Source of the DNA: an uncultured Pseudoflavonifractor sp.
GTDB lineage: Bacteria; Bacillota; Clostridia; Oscillospirales; Oscillospiraceae
Assembly (NCBI GenBank): GCA_947425785.1
Contig: CANEAY010000002.1
Coordinates: 62,001-126,000, forward strand
Direction of reading: 5' to 3'
Length of the DNA stretch: 64,000 nt
Part shown: positions 8,403 through 16,095 of the stretch, one piece after another
Layout of the letters: every line of letters starts with the position of its first letter
How positions within the stretch are numbered: the stretch's first letter is position 1
Translations under genes and position numbers: made by a program
The notes under the pieces: model-generated
What the model saw: only the letters and a program-made list of their open reading frames with translations
What the model was told of the DNA's origin: nothing
Databases searched by the model: none

Positions 8403-8511
8403 ATTTTGCCTTCCTCTGCAAGGGTTTTTTCGCAAAAAGTCCTTGAAATTACTGAATTTTTTGCTCTCGTTTCCATAATTCCGAAGGTTATGTCGCCCTG
8501 CTTCCAAAATC

Positions 8512-10176
8512 TTACTGAATATGAAGCAATTTGGCAATTTTATCCCCCTTGGGCATGAGGGACAGGTCGTCGGGAGAGATGGCCTTCAGGGCCAGGATGA
8601 GGACGGCGTAGACCACCATACCGGCCAGGATGCCCGCCAGGGTGCCGATGGAGTTGCCCAGGAAGCGGGCGACCAGCCCGTGGCAGCCCCAGGCGGCCAG
8701 ACCCATAAAGGCGGAGGCGGCCAGCGGCTTCAAAAAGACACGGCTGTATTTTGGAGGATGGGGGATGGCCCGGTAGATGAAGAACAGATCCATGGCCGAG
8801 GCTACCGCGAAGCACACCAGGGTGCCGATAGGGGCGCCCTTGATGTTGATGTCGTAGTTGCCCACCAGCATATAGTTGACCAAAATCTTGATGATGCCGC
8901 CCACCACCACGGTGAGCATGGGCAGGTTCACCATTCCATGGGCCTGAAGGATGGAGTTGCAGATGAGCATGAGGCACACGAAGATGGAGGCCAGTCCCAG
9001 CTCACTCATAATGGGCCCGGCGGAGACGGGATCCAGCTTGAAGAGCATCTGGACGATGGGCCCGCCCAGGGCAAAGAGGCCGAAGCCCATAGGCAGGAAG
9101 AGGAGGGCGCCGATACGCAGGGCGGATTCGCTGATGCGGCTGGCCCCCGTTTTATCCCGCCGGGCCAGACAGGCGGAGACGGCGGGGATGACGCTGGCGG
9201 TGATGGCCACCATGAGCTGGGAGGGCAGGTTATAGATGGCCATGCACTTGTCGTAGATGCCCTTGAGGCCCTGGGCCATATAGAGGACAGGCTCCACGCC
9301 GCCCTTGTTCAGCTGCTGGGCCACAGCCTCGGGGGTGATGAGCTCCGGCATATCCACATACATCTGCTTGAGCAGGGACAGGACGACCTTGCTGTCGATG
9401 ATGGTGACGATGGAGATGGCGGCGGAGCCCAGGGTAATGGGGATGGCCAGCCGCAGGAGGCGGGAGAGGATGGCGCCGTCGCCGTCGGGGGTGTCGGAGC
9501 CCCGGGCACCCCGGCGGTCTTTGTCCCGGGCAAAGTGGAAGAGCATATAGAGAAGGGCGATGACACTGCCGATGGAGACGCCGGCGATGGCTCCGGTGGC
9601 GGACATACGCTGCCGGTAGCTGGGCTCGCCGGGCAGAAGGGTCAGTACGGCATAGGCCAGGGCCAGACCGAAGATCATCTTGCAGGTGGCCTCAATGATC
9701 TGGCTGACGGCGGTGGGCACCATGTTGGAATGGCCCTGGTAATAGCCCCGGAAGGCGGCCATGATGCACACGCACAGTACCGAGGGGGAGAGGGCCCGGA
9801 CGCAGTGGACGGCGGACTCGTCCTCCATGAAGTTGGCCAGGGGCTGGCCGAAAACGGACATGGCGATAAAGCTGACAAGGCCCAGGAGCAGGAAGGTCTT
9901 GAGGGCCACGGAGAACACCCGGCGCACCTGGTTTTGGCGGCCCAGGGTGTTGGCCTCCGAAATGGTCTTGGAGAGGGCCACCGGCAATCCCGCTGTGGAG
10001 ATGGTCAGGAAGAAATTGTAGATGTTATAAGAGGTGTTAAAGTCCACATAGGCCTCCTCCGAGAGGATACGGCCCAGGGGGATCTTGTAGACGGCGCCGA
10101 TGAGCTTGACGATGATGGAGCCCACTGCCAGGATGGCGGCCCCGCCGAAGAAGGTACTCTTTTTGGATTCAGACAA
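8512..10176 (-). CDS. SpoVB-like polysaccharide/lipid flippase (MOP superfamily)
   Basis: A 554-residue membrane protein of the oligosaccharide flippase/SpoVB/MurJ group with 12-14 predicted transmembrane segments. The N terminus STFFGGAAILAVGSIIVKLIGAVYKIPLGRIL is characteristic of SpoVB and YtgP/MurJ-like proteins of Firmicutes, which flip peptidoglycan lipid intermediates. The sequence GHSNMVPTAVSQIIEATCKM matches the family's cytoplasmic loop-helix. Given the adjoining mazG gene (the spoVT-spoVB-mazG order is known in Firmicutes) and sporulation genes elsewhere in the window, a role in spore cortex precursor export is plausible. A vegetative flippase role cannot be excluded. It starts 42 bases after the deaminase gene. 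Confidence 0.85.
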   Translation of the reverse strand: MSESKKSTFFGGAAILAVGSIIVKLIGAVYKIPLGRILSEEAYVDFNTSYNIYNFFLTISTAGLPVALSKTISEANTLGRQNQVRRVFSVALKTFLLLGLVSFIAMSVFGQPLANFMEDESAVHCVRALSPSVLCVCIMAAFRGYYQGHSNMVPTAVSQIIEATCKMIFGLALAYAVLTLLPGEPSYRQRMSATGAIAGVSIGSVIALLYMLFHFARDKDRRGARGSDTPDGDGAILSRLLRLAIPITLGSAAISIVTIIDSKVVLSLLKQMYVDMPELITPEAVAQQLNKGGVEPVLYMAQGLKGIYDKCMAIYNLPSQLMVAITASVIPAVSACLARRDKTGASRISESALRIGALLFLPMGFGLFALGGPIVQMLFKLDPVSAGPIMSELGLASIFVCLMLICNSILQAHGMVNLPMLTVVVGGIIKILVNYMLVGNYDINIKGAPIGTLVCFAVASAMDLFFIYRAIPHPPKYSRVFLKPLAASAFMGLAAWGCHGLVARFLGNSIGTLAGILAGMVVYAVLILALKAISPDDLSLMPKGDKIAKLLHIQ

Positions 10177-10217
10177 ATTTTGCCACAGCCTTTCCGGGGT
10201 GATCTGCCTATGGCCCC

Positions 10218-11519
10218 TTACTTTCCAAACAGCATGGGCACGGCGTATTCCAGCACCTCACGCCGGGTCTTTTCGGCGTCGATGGTGAGGAACGTCCCAT
10301 TTTCATATATGACTTTGCCCCGGCACATATTCAACACCACGTTGGCGCCGTGGGCGGCGTAGGCGATGTTGTTGGCGGCGTCGTGGCAGGGGAGGAGGTT
10401 CAGCGCCTCCCCATCCAGCAGGATCAGGTCGGCACACTTGCCCACAGCGATGCACCCGGTGTCCCGGCCCAGGGCCTTGGCGCCGTTGACGGTGGCGAAA
10501 GCCAGGGCGTCCCAGGCGGTGAGGGCCAGGGGGTCACAGCGTACGCCGTTTTGGAGGATGGCGGCCAGCTTCATGTCCTCGAACATATCGGTGGTGTTGT
10601 TGGAGGAGACGCCGTCAGTGCCCAGGGCGATGTTGACCCCCGCCTTCATCATGTCGGGAAGGGGGGCCACCCCGGAGCCCAGCTTCAGGTTGGAGGCCGG
10701 GTTGTGGACGGCGGTGACCCCCTTGGCGGCCATGATGGCCCAGTCCTCGGGCTCTGTCCACACGCAATGGGCGGCGGTGGTGCGCACATCCAGCACACCG
10801 GCCTTTTCCATGACCTGGATAGGGGTGAGGCCGCCGTGGCGGAGCTTGCACTCCTCATGTTCCTTTTTGGTTTCGGAGATATGGACGTTGACCCCAAGGC
10901 CGTGGGCCTTGGCGAAGTCGGCCACCCACTCGTAGAGCCCCGGCTTGGAGGTATACTCGGCGTGGATGGAGCCGTCCACCACGATGCGGCTGTCGTCATA
11001 GCCGTGCCAGGCCTTGTAGAGCTCCTCGGTCTTGGCGCAGTCGCCGCAGGCGGCGGGGGAGAAGGTCTCCCCAAAGAAGACCGCCCCCAGGCCCAGGTTG
11101 GCGGAGATGCCGGCGTCGGCTACCGCCTGGCCGATGGTGAGGGTGTTCATATACATATCGCACAGGCAGGTGGTGCCGCTGGCGATCATCTCCATAAGGC
11201 CCAGGTCGGTGCAGGCCCGGATGGCCCGGTCATCCCACCTGGCCTCCACAGGGAAGATGAAATTGTTGAGCCAGTCGTGAAGGTCGTGGCCGTCGCCGTA
11301 GCCCCGCATGGCAGTCATGGGTACATGGGTGTGGGCATTGACCAGGCCGGGCATGAGGATGCCCCCCTTGCCATCGATGACACGGTCAAAGGTACCCTCC
11401 GGCTTTGCGGCGCCCACCGAGGCGATCTTGCCCCCCTCTACCGCCACGTAGGCGTTGGGAAGGACGGTGTGGGCATCGTCCATGAGGACGGCGGTGACAT
11501 TCTGAAAGAGGATAGACAT
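10218..11519 (-). CDS. mtaD: 5-methylthioadenosine/S-adenosylhomocysteine deaminase
   Basis: A 433-residue amidohydrolase of the MTA/SAH deaminase family that removes the 6-amino group of methylthioadenosine, S-adenosylhomocysteine or adenosine. Metal ligands are visible: GLVNAHTHVPM (HxH), GLGVNVHISET (His and Glu), TAAHCVWTEPED (His) and LGTDGVSSNNTTDMFEDMK (Asp). The length matches MtaD (430-440). It lies 30 bases downstream of the purine nucleoside phosphorylase gene, which suggests that deaminated methylthioinosine or inosine is split to hypoxanthine and the sugar phosphate. The ribosome binding site AAAGGAGGAGC precedes the ATG. Related guanine or chlorohydrolase-type amidohydrolases are alternatives, but the SSNNTTDMFEDM motif favours MtaD. 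Confidence 0.88.
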   Translation of the reverse strand: MSILFQNVTAVLMDDAHTVLPNAYVAVEGGKIASVGAAKPEGTFDRVIDGKGGILMPGLVNAHTHVPMTAMRGYGDGHDLHDWLNNFIFPVEARWDDRAIRACTDLGLMEMIASGTTCLCDMYMNTLTIGQAVADAGISANLGLGAVFFGETFSPAACGDCAKTEELYKAWHGYDDSRIVVDGSIHAEYTSKPGLYEWVADFAKAHGLGVNVHISETKKEHEECKLRHGGLTPIQVMEKAGVLDVRTTAAHCVWTEPEDWAIMAAKGVTAVHNPASNLKLGSGVAPLPDMMKAGVNIALGTDGVSSNNTTDMFEDMKLAAILQNGVRCDPLALTAWDALAFATVNGAKALGRDTGCIAVGKCADLILLDGEALNLLPCHDAANNIAYAAHGANVVLNMCRGKVIYENGTFLTIDAEKTRREVLEYAVPMLFGK

Positions 11520-11548
11520 GAATGAGCTCCTCCTTTTAGTTTACATAA

Positions 11549-12373
11549 TTACATTTTGCCCAGGCAGGACAACACCAGCTGGGAGAAGGGGCCCTTCCGG
11601 GCCTCGGCGGTCTCGTTGACCTCCTCGCCGGACAGGGGCTGATCCAGGATGCCGGCGCACATGTTGGTGAGCATGGAGAAGCCCAGGATCTCCATGCCCG
11701 CGTGGGCGGCGGCAATGGCCTCCGGGGCGGTGGACATGCCGCAGGCGTCGCCGCCCAGCACCCGGGCGGCCCGCACCTCGGCAGGGGTCTCGAACTGGGG
11801 GCCGGGGAAGTAGCAGTACACACCCTCCCGCAGGGTCAGACCCAGCTCCTTGGCGCTCTGGCGGGCCACCTCCTGGAACCGGGGGGTGTAGACGTGGGAC
11901 ACGTCGGGGAACCGGGGGCCGAACTCCTCCAGGTTGTCGCCCCGGAGGGGGGACTCCAGGAAGAACTTGATGTGGTCGGTGATGAGCATGATGTCGCCCA
12001 CCTCCCAGTCCTTGTTGACACAGCCGGCGGCGTTGGTGAGCACCAGCTTGGTGCAGCCCACCAGCTTCAGCGTCCGCACGGCGTAGGACACGTCCTCATA
12101 GGAGTAGCCCTCGTAGTGGTGCATCCGGCCCTGCATGACGGCGACCTTCTTGCCGGAGAGGATGCCGCAGACCAGCCGGCCCTTGTGGCCGGGGGCGGTG
12201 GAGACCTTGAAGTGGGGAATGTCGCCGTAGGGGATGGCGATGGGGTTTTCCACCAGATCGCCCAGGAAGCCCAGGCCGGAGCCCAGCACCATAGCCACCT
12301 CGGGCTTGAAGTCCCCCAGTTTGCTCTGGATCAGCGCGGCGCTCTCCTGATAATAGGAAAAGGGATAGCTCAT
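11549..12373 (-). CDS. punA: Purine nucleoside phosphorylase
   Basis: A 274-residue trimeric-type purine nucleoside phosphorylase that splits inosine, guanosine or related nucleosides with phosphate. It shows VLGSGLGFLGD (phosphate-binding GSGLG), GRMHHYEGY, LTNAAGCVN, GVYCYFPGPQFETPAEVR, and GMSTAPEAIAAAHAG followed by SMLTNMCAGI. The Asn of LTN is the 6-oxopurine specificity residue, which separates it from methylthioadenosine phosphorylases. The chosen start (MSYPFSYYQESA) has an AAAGGACGG site and gives the usual 270-280 residues; the frame stays open upstream but without family similarity. It is the first gene of a six-gene leftward operon. Pairing with mtaD hints that methylthioinosine may be one substrate; that is inference. 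Confidence 0.93.
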   Translation of the reverse strand: MSYPFSYYQESAALIQSKLGDFKPEVAMVLGSGLGFLGDLVENPIAIPYGDIPHFKVSTAPGHKGRLVCGILSGKKVAVMQGRMHHYEGYSYEDVSYAVRTLKLVGCTKLVLTNAAGCVNKDWEVGDIMLITDHIKFFLESPLRGDNLEEFGPRFPDVSHVYTPRFQEVARQSAKELGLTLREGVYCYFPGPQFETPAEVRAARVLGGDACGMSTAPEAIAAAHAGMEILGFSMLTNMCAGILDQPLSGEEVNETAEARKGPFSQLVLSCLGKM

Positions 12374-12413
12374 AATAGACCGTCCTTTCTCGTGTTTATA
12401 ATAGTGACAAGCT

Positions 12414-12442
12414 ATTTTACACTCTTTTGGGAGAAATTGCAA
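12414..12442 (-). promoter_or_regulatory. Promoter of the pnp-mtaD-spoVB-mazG-hup-rqcP operon
   Basis: Minus-strand TTGCAA (12437-12442), 17-base spacer, TAAAAT (12414-12419), about 40 bases before the pnp ATG. No other strong promoter was noticed before mazG, so it may drive the whole operon. Confidence 0.65.
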
Positions 12443-12534
12443 TCCATATTGACGGGGATCGGCGGCCGCCCCCGGGGGCGGGTCGTCCTTTTTGGTGGAA
12501 AAGGACGATTTGTCCTGGAAAGGGGTGGGGACAC

Positions 12535-12563
12535 TTGAAATCCCAAAGGGGGAGGGGTATAAT
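12535..12563 (+). promoter_or_regulatory. Promoter of the Met-rich stalk-domain protein gene
   Basis: TTGAAA (12535-12540), 17-base spacer, TATAAT (12558-12563), 36 bases before the start codon. It diverges from the pnp promoter. A 10-base-pair inverted repeat (TCGTCCTTTT...AAAAGGACGA, 12483-12508) lies between the two and may be an operator. Confidence 0.78.
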
Positions 12564-12598
12564 AAAGCCAGCTTTACCTTAAAAGGAGGAACCATTAT

Positions 12599-14029
12599 AT
12601 GAAAAAGCTCACCCGCTGGCTCACTGCCATGGGTCTGACTGTGGCCCTGCTGGGCTGCGGCAGCGCCATGGCCGCCGAGAGCCCCATCGCCGTTCAGCTG
12701 GACGGCCAGGCTCTGACCTTTACCGACGCTGTGCCCCAGGTACAAAACGAGCGCACTTTCCTGCCCTTCCGGGCCGTTTTTGAGGCCCTGGGAGCGGAGG
12801 TGGCTTGGGACGCCGAAACCGGCGCCATCTCCGCCGTCCGGGACGGCAAGACCGTCACTATGCTCCCCGGCTCCACTGACGCGTCAGTGGAAGATGGCGG
12901 TGTGACCACCGCCATCCAGATGGATGTTGCCCCCTATGCCGCCGCCGATGAAAACGGCGTGTGGCGCACCTATGTGCCCGTCCGCTTTGCCGCCCAGTCC
13001 TTTGACTGCGCTGTGGGCTGGGATCAGGCAAACTCCACCGTCATCCTGGTGGACGGCGCCAAGGTGCTGGCCGAGGCCATGGAGGGCAAGAACTTCACCT
13101 ACCTGGAGAAGATGGCGGCCTATGGCGAGAAGTACAATGAGGGCATCTGGAACGCGGACATGACCGTGGAGGGCAGCATGAACCTTCTGGGGGCGGAGAT
13201 CCCTCTCGCCGCTACGGCCAAGGGCGTTATGGCCGACAGCACCAAGCTGGAGATGGACATGAACATGAAGATGGACATGACCAACTTCATTGCTTTGATG
13301 AGCGCCATGAGCGAGACCGAGCTGACCGAGGAGGAACTGGCCGAGGTTGCTGTCCTGCAGGAACAGGGCATCGACTTGGCCATGCGGGGCGATATGGAGC
13401 AGGGCGTTCTCTACATGAACATGAAGAGCGACTTGCTGACCGCTTCCGGCATCAACGCCGAGGACTGGTACAAGCTGGACATGGCGGCCCTCATGGAGCA
13501 GATGGGTATGGACTGGGCGGAGCTGATGGCCGCCTCCAAGCAGGTGGACTACACCGCTTTGATGAAGTCTGCTGTCACCTCCATAAGCCTCACCGACTCC
13601 GCCACCGCCTATGAGCAGGTGAAGACCACGGTGGAGACCATCCTGGCCGGCCTGTGCGATGAGGCCTTCGTGAAGGAGGGCGACGAGTACACCGCCGTCA
13701 TGGACATGGAGGAGGACGGCGTCACGGTCACTCTGGTGTTTGTCATGAACATGAAGAACGACGAGGTCACCGCCTACGTGGTGGGTATGGGCATGAGCGC
13801 CGAGGCTGAAGGCATGACCATGACCATGGACATGAACATAGGTATGCTGGAGGACGGCAAGACCATGGGCGATATGAGCATGGATATGGCCGGACTCATG
13901 GGCATGGAGATGAATGTGACCGGCAGCTACACCCCCGGCACCACCGCCCCTGCCGTGGAGCCTCCCGCCGGGGCCAACGTGGTGGATATGGCCCAGCTGA
14001 TGGCCAATGAGATGGGCGCTGAAGCGTAA
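12599..14029 (+). CDS. Secreted methionine-rich protein with copper-amine-oxidase-like N-terminal (stalk) domain
   Basis: A 476-residue exported protein. The signal region ends LLGCGSAMAAES, so it could be a lipoprotein (LLGC) or be cut after AMA; both readings are possible. Residues about 30-155 form a stalk domain of the copper amine oxidase N-like family (VQLDGQALTFTDAVPQ, RTFLPFRAVFEALGAEVAWD, TYVPVRFAAQSF, VGWDQ), a surface module that binds cell wall or partners and is not an oxidase. The rest is a LolA-like, beta-rich segment with strikingly many methionines arranged as MxM (MDMNMKMDM, YMNMK, MTMTMDMNIGM, MSMDMAGLMGMEM). Such clusters can bind Cu(I), but alternating residues of beta strands could also explain them. 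It sits between two methionine-linked operons. A terminator follows at 14047-14079. Confidence 0.82.
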   Translation: MKKLTRWLTAMGLTVALLGCGSAMAAESPIAVQLDGQALTFTDAVPQVQNERTFLPFRAVFEALGAEVAWDAETGAISAVRDGKTVTMLPGSTDASVEDGGVTTAIQMDVAPYAAADENGVWRTYVPVRFAAQSFDCAVGWDQANSTVILVDGAKVLAEAMEGKNFTYLEKMAAYGEKYNEGIWNADMTVEGSMNLLGAEIPLAATAKGVMADSTKLEMDMNMKMDMTNFIALMSAMSETELTEEELAEVAVLQEQGIDLAMRGDMEQGVLYMNMKSDLLTASGINAEDWYKLDMAALMEQMGMDWAELMAASKQVDYTALMKSAVTSISLTDSATAYEQVKTTVETILAGLCDEAFVKEGDEYTAVMDMEEDGVTVTLVFVMNMKNDEVTAYVVGMGMSAEAEGMTMTMDMNIGMLEDGKTMGDMSMDMAGLMGMEMNVTGSYTPGTTAPAVEPPAGANVVDMAQLMANEMGAEA

Positions 14030-14046
14030 GGAATAGGAACAGTTTT

Positions 14047-14079
14047 GAGGAGGACGTCCCCGGGCGTCCTCCTCTTTTT
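14047..14079 (+). terminator. Intrinsic terminator after the Met-rich protein gene
   Basis: GAGGAGGACG / CGTCCTCCTC stem of 10 base pairs, eight-base GC loop, then TTTTT. It isolates the upstream gene from the methionine leader that begins 15 bases later. Confidence 0.88.
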
Positions 14080-14093
14080 ACAAAAAGTTTTTA

Positions 14094-14122
14094 TTGACAG
14101 ATGGGGCCGCAGGTGGTAATAT
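14094..14122 (+). promoter_or_regulatory. Promoter of the leader peptide-metNIQ operon
   Basis: A perfect -35 TTGACA (14094-14099), 17-base spacer and TAATAT (14117-14122), overlapping a second candidate TATAAC. Transcription should start near 14129, giving a 5' leader of about 30 bases before the leader-peptide ATG. Confidence 0.8.
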
Positions 14123-14157
14123 AACGAAAAATCATTCTGGAAGGAGGCGCGCCGAAC

Positions 14158-14250
14158 ATGACTCACGGTTATGGTATGATGATGCGGGGGATGGACATGG
14201 CTATGATGCCGATGCCCACGCTTTTGCGCGCCTCCGTGAAGCAATTCTGA
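14158..14250 (+). CDS. Methionine-rich leader peptide (30 codons) of the metNIQ operon
   Basis: A short ORF reading MTHGYGMMMRGMDMAMMPMP then ten further residues ending in VKQF and TGA. Nine of the thirty codons are ATG, including a run of three (14176-14184) and a pair (14203-14208). A good ribosome binding site (AAGGAGG, 14141-14147) lies 10 bases upstream, and a consensus promoter lies 36 bases upstream. An intrinsic terminator follows 30 bases after the stop, directly before metN. This layout is that of leader peptides in amino-acid operons such as trp, his and leu of enterobacteria, where scarcity of the encoded amino acid stalls the ribosome and prevents termination. No SAM-riboswitch or T-box sequence was recognised in this leader. 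It could alternatively be a small Met-rich metal-binding peptide. Confidence 0.75.
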   Translation: MTHGYGMMMRGMDMAMMPMPTLLRASVKQF

Positions 14251-14280
14251 GAATACCGGCCATAGGCCGATTTCTAAGAA

Positions 14281-14310
14281 TGGGGAGCGCGTGGGCGCTT
14301 CCCATTTTTT
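14281..14310 (+). terminator. Attenuator terminator between the leader peptide and metN
   Basis: TGGGGAGCGC pairs with GCGCTTCCCA (10 base pairs with one G-T), a four-base loop, then TTTTTT (14305-14310). It lies only 14 bases before the metN ribosome binding site, so any metN transcript from the upstream promoter must read through it. Confidence 0.9.
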
Positions 14311-14334
14311 GTTGCAGTGAAATGAGGGATGACC

Positions 14335-15363
14335 ATGATAAAACTGGAACAGGTCAGCAAGACCTTCGGCAGTGAGGAGGCCGGTGTCCACGCCGTCCGG
14401 GACGTGACTTTACATATCGCCCCCGGCGAGATCTTCGGCATCATCGGCTACTCCGGGGCTGGCAAGTCCACCCTGGTGCGGTGCATCAACCTGCTGGAGA
14501 GGCCCACTGCCGGAACGGTGACGGTGGACGGCCGGGAGCTGACGCGAATGCCCGAGCGGGAGCTGCGTCAGGCCCGGAAGAAGATCAGCATGATCTTCCA
14601 GCAGTTCAACCTGATGCCCTCCCGCACTGTGGAGCAGAACGTGGCCTTTCCTCTGAAGGGCAGCGGCCTTTCCAAGGAGGCCGTGGCCGATAAGGTGAAG
14701 GAGCTGCTGGCTTTGGTCGACCTGCCCGACAAGGCGGAGGCCTATCCCTCCCAGCTCTCCGGCGGACAGAAACAGCGGGTGGCCATCGCCCGAGCCCTGG
14801 CCAGCGATCCCAAGGTGCTCCTGTGTGACGAGGCCACTTCCGCCCTGGATCCCCAGACCACCCAGTCCATCCTCCGGCTCATCAAGGACATCAATCGGAA
14901 GACGGGGATCACCGTGGTGGTCATCACCCACGAGATGGCGGTGGTGAAGGAAATTTGCCACCGGGTGGCGGTCATGGACGGGGGCTTCGTGGTGGAGGAG
15001 GGGAGCGTCTTCGACGTGTTCTCCAACCCCAGGCAGCCGGTGACCCGCTCCTTCATCGCCACTACCTCCAATTTGAGTAAGATCGAGGAGCTGATCGCCG
15101 CCAATGACCCCATGGTGGCGCTGAAGCCCGGGGAGGTCATCGCCCGGCTCAACTACGGCCAGGGCAACGTGGCCGAGGCCACCATTTCCGAAATATCCCG
15201 CCGGTTCGGTGTGGATGTGAGCATCTTGTTCAGTAACGTGGAGATCATCGACGGCCAGTCCCTGGGCGGCCTGGTGGCCACCGTCAGCGGGGAGCAGGTC
15301 AGAGAGGCCATTGCGTACTTGAGTGAAAAGGATGTAGTTGTGGAGGTGTTGAAGCGTGGCTGA
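14335..15363 (+). CDS. metN: Methionine ABC transporter ATP-binding protein MetN
   Basis: A 342-residue ATPase of the MetNIQ importer for L- and D-methionine. Motifs: GYSGAGKSTLVRCINLLERP (Walker A), QQFNLMPSRTVEQNVAFPL (Q loop), QLSGGQKQRVAIARAL (signature), VLLCDEATSALDP (Walker B) and VITHEMAVVKEICHRVAVM (H loop). The C-terminal 90 residues form the NIL/ACT-like domain typical of MetN, which binds methionine and inhibits transport. I prefer the ATG at 14335 (MIKLEQVSKTF) with GAGGG six bases upstream; the ATG at 14329 abuts that site. It is the first structural gene after the candidate attenuator, and its stop overlaps the GTG start of metI. Confidence 0.97.
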   Translation: MIKLEQVSKTFGSEEAGVHAVRDVTLHIAPGEIFGIIGYSGAGKSTLVRCINLLERPTAGTVTVDGRELTRMPERELRQARKKISMIFQQFNLMPSRTVEQNVAFPLKGSGLSKEAVADKVKELLALVDLPDKAEAYPSQLSGGQKQRVAIARALASDPKVLLCDEATSALDPQTTQSILRLIKDINRKTGITVVVITHEMAVVKEICHRVAVMDGGFVVEEGSVFDVFSNPRQPVTRSFIATTSNLSKIEELIAANDPMVALKPGEVIARLNYGQGNVAEATISEISRRFGVDVSILFSNVEIIDGQSLGGLVATVSGEQVREAIAYLSEKDVVVEVLKRG

Positions 15364-16033
15364 TTTTCTGAACTCCATCATCCCAAATGTGATGGATAAG
15401 CCAGACCTGCTTTGGAAGGCCTTTGTAGAGACGATCCAGATGCTGGCCATCACGACCCCCATCTCCCTGGCCCTGGGGCTGTTCCTGGGTGTGGTGGTGG
15501 TGGCCGCCAAGCCCGGCGGCATCCTGCAAAACCGGGCGGTGAGCCTCATTATGGGCAAGGTCATTGACCTGTTCCGCTCTATCCCCTTCATCCTGCTGGC
15601 TCTGCTGCTCATCCCCGTCACCCGCAGGATCATGGGCACCTTCATCGGAGTCCGGGGGGCGGTGATCCCTCTGCTCTTCGGCACCGTGCCCTTTTTCACC
15701 CGCCAGGTGGAGACCGCCATGGCCGAAGTATCCCCCGGCCTTATCGAGGCGGCCCAGTCCATGGGCTGCTCTCCCAATGACATCCTGTGGCGCGTCTACC
15801 TGAAGGAATCCATCCCCGGCATCATCCGGGGAGCCACCATTACGGTGGTGTCCCTCATCGGCTTTACCGCCATGGCCGGCGCCGTGGGCGCCGGCGGCCT
15901 GGGGAACTTCGCCATCTCCTACGGTACCCGGAACCAGACCGACATCGTCTATGTTGTGGTCCTCATCGTCCTCATCATGGTGAGCATCATTCAGTACATA
16001 GGTAACAAACTGGCCGCCAAGGCCACCCATTGA
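15356..16033 (+). CDS. metI: Methionine ABC transporter permease MetI
   Basis: A 225-residue inner-membrane permease with about five transmembrane helices. The EAA-like coupling loop is visible at EAAQSMGCSPNDILWRVYL, and FRSIPFILLALLLIPVTRRIMGT together with GFTAMAGAVGAGGLGNFAI are hallmark MetI sequences. The length is typical (215-230). Translation begins at a GTG that overlaps the metN stop by eight bases and is served by a GGAGGTG site inside metN, so the two are translationally coupled. Two copies would pair with two MetN subunits. Confidence 0.96.
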   Translation: MADFLNSIIPNVMDKPDLLWKAFVETIQMLAITTPISLALGLFLGVVVVAAKPGGILQNRAVSLIMGKVIDLFRSIPFILLALLLIPVTRRIMGTFIGVRGAVIPLLFGTVPFFTRQVETAMAEVSPGLIEAAQSMGCSPNDILWRVYLKESIPGIIRGATITVVSLIGFTAMAGAVGAGGLGNFAISYGTRNQTDIVYVVVLIVLIMVSIIQYIGNKLAAKATH

Positions 16034-16095
16034 TCCTTGGGCCGGGTCTCCGGCCTGCACGATTCAACACAAAATTTTGATCGGAGGAAATCAAC

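Larger units (their letters stand above)
14143..14310 (+). promoter_or_regulatory. Candidate methionine-sensing transcription attenuator of metNIQ
   Basis: Four segments can pair in competing ways. Segment 1, GGAGGCGCGC (14143-14152), includes the leader peptide's ribosome binding site and is exactly complementary over 10 bases to segment 2, GCGCGCCTCC (14226-14235), at the 3' part of the leader ORF. Segment 2 can instead pair, through CGCGC plus flanking C-C, with segment 3, GGGGAGCGCG (14282-14291). Segment 3 is the 5' arm of the terminator and pairs with segment 4, GCGCTTCCC (14295-14303). A ribosome halted in the Met codons (14176-14214) would leave segment 2 free to block the terminator; one that reaches the stop codon would cover segment 2 and let termination occur. 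This folding logic was worked out by hand and is inference. Confidence 0.7.

Noticed and set aside
12483..12508. Terminator in the region between the pnp operon and the Met-rich protein gene
   Set aside because: The TCGTCCTTTT/AAAAGGACGA repeat lies upstream of both promoters and is not followed by a T-run, so nothing is transcribed into it from either side. An operator is the better reading.
12374..12745. N-terminal extension of the purine nucleoside phosphorylase
   Set aside because: The open frame continues 124 codons upstream but crosses the pnp promoter and the divergent gene's start, and the extra sequence has no family similarity.
14094..14335. SAM-I riboswitch or methionine T-box upstream of metN
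   Set aside because: No T-box sequence (TGGNACCGCG type) or SAM-I core helices were recognisable, and the space is filled by the leader ORF and terminator. A covariance search would settle it.
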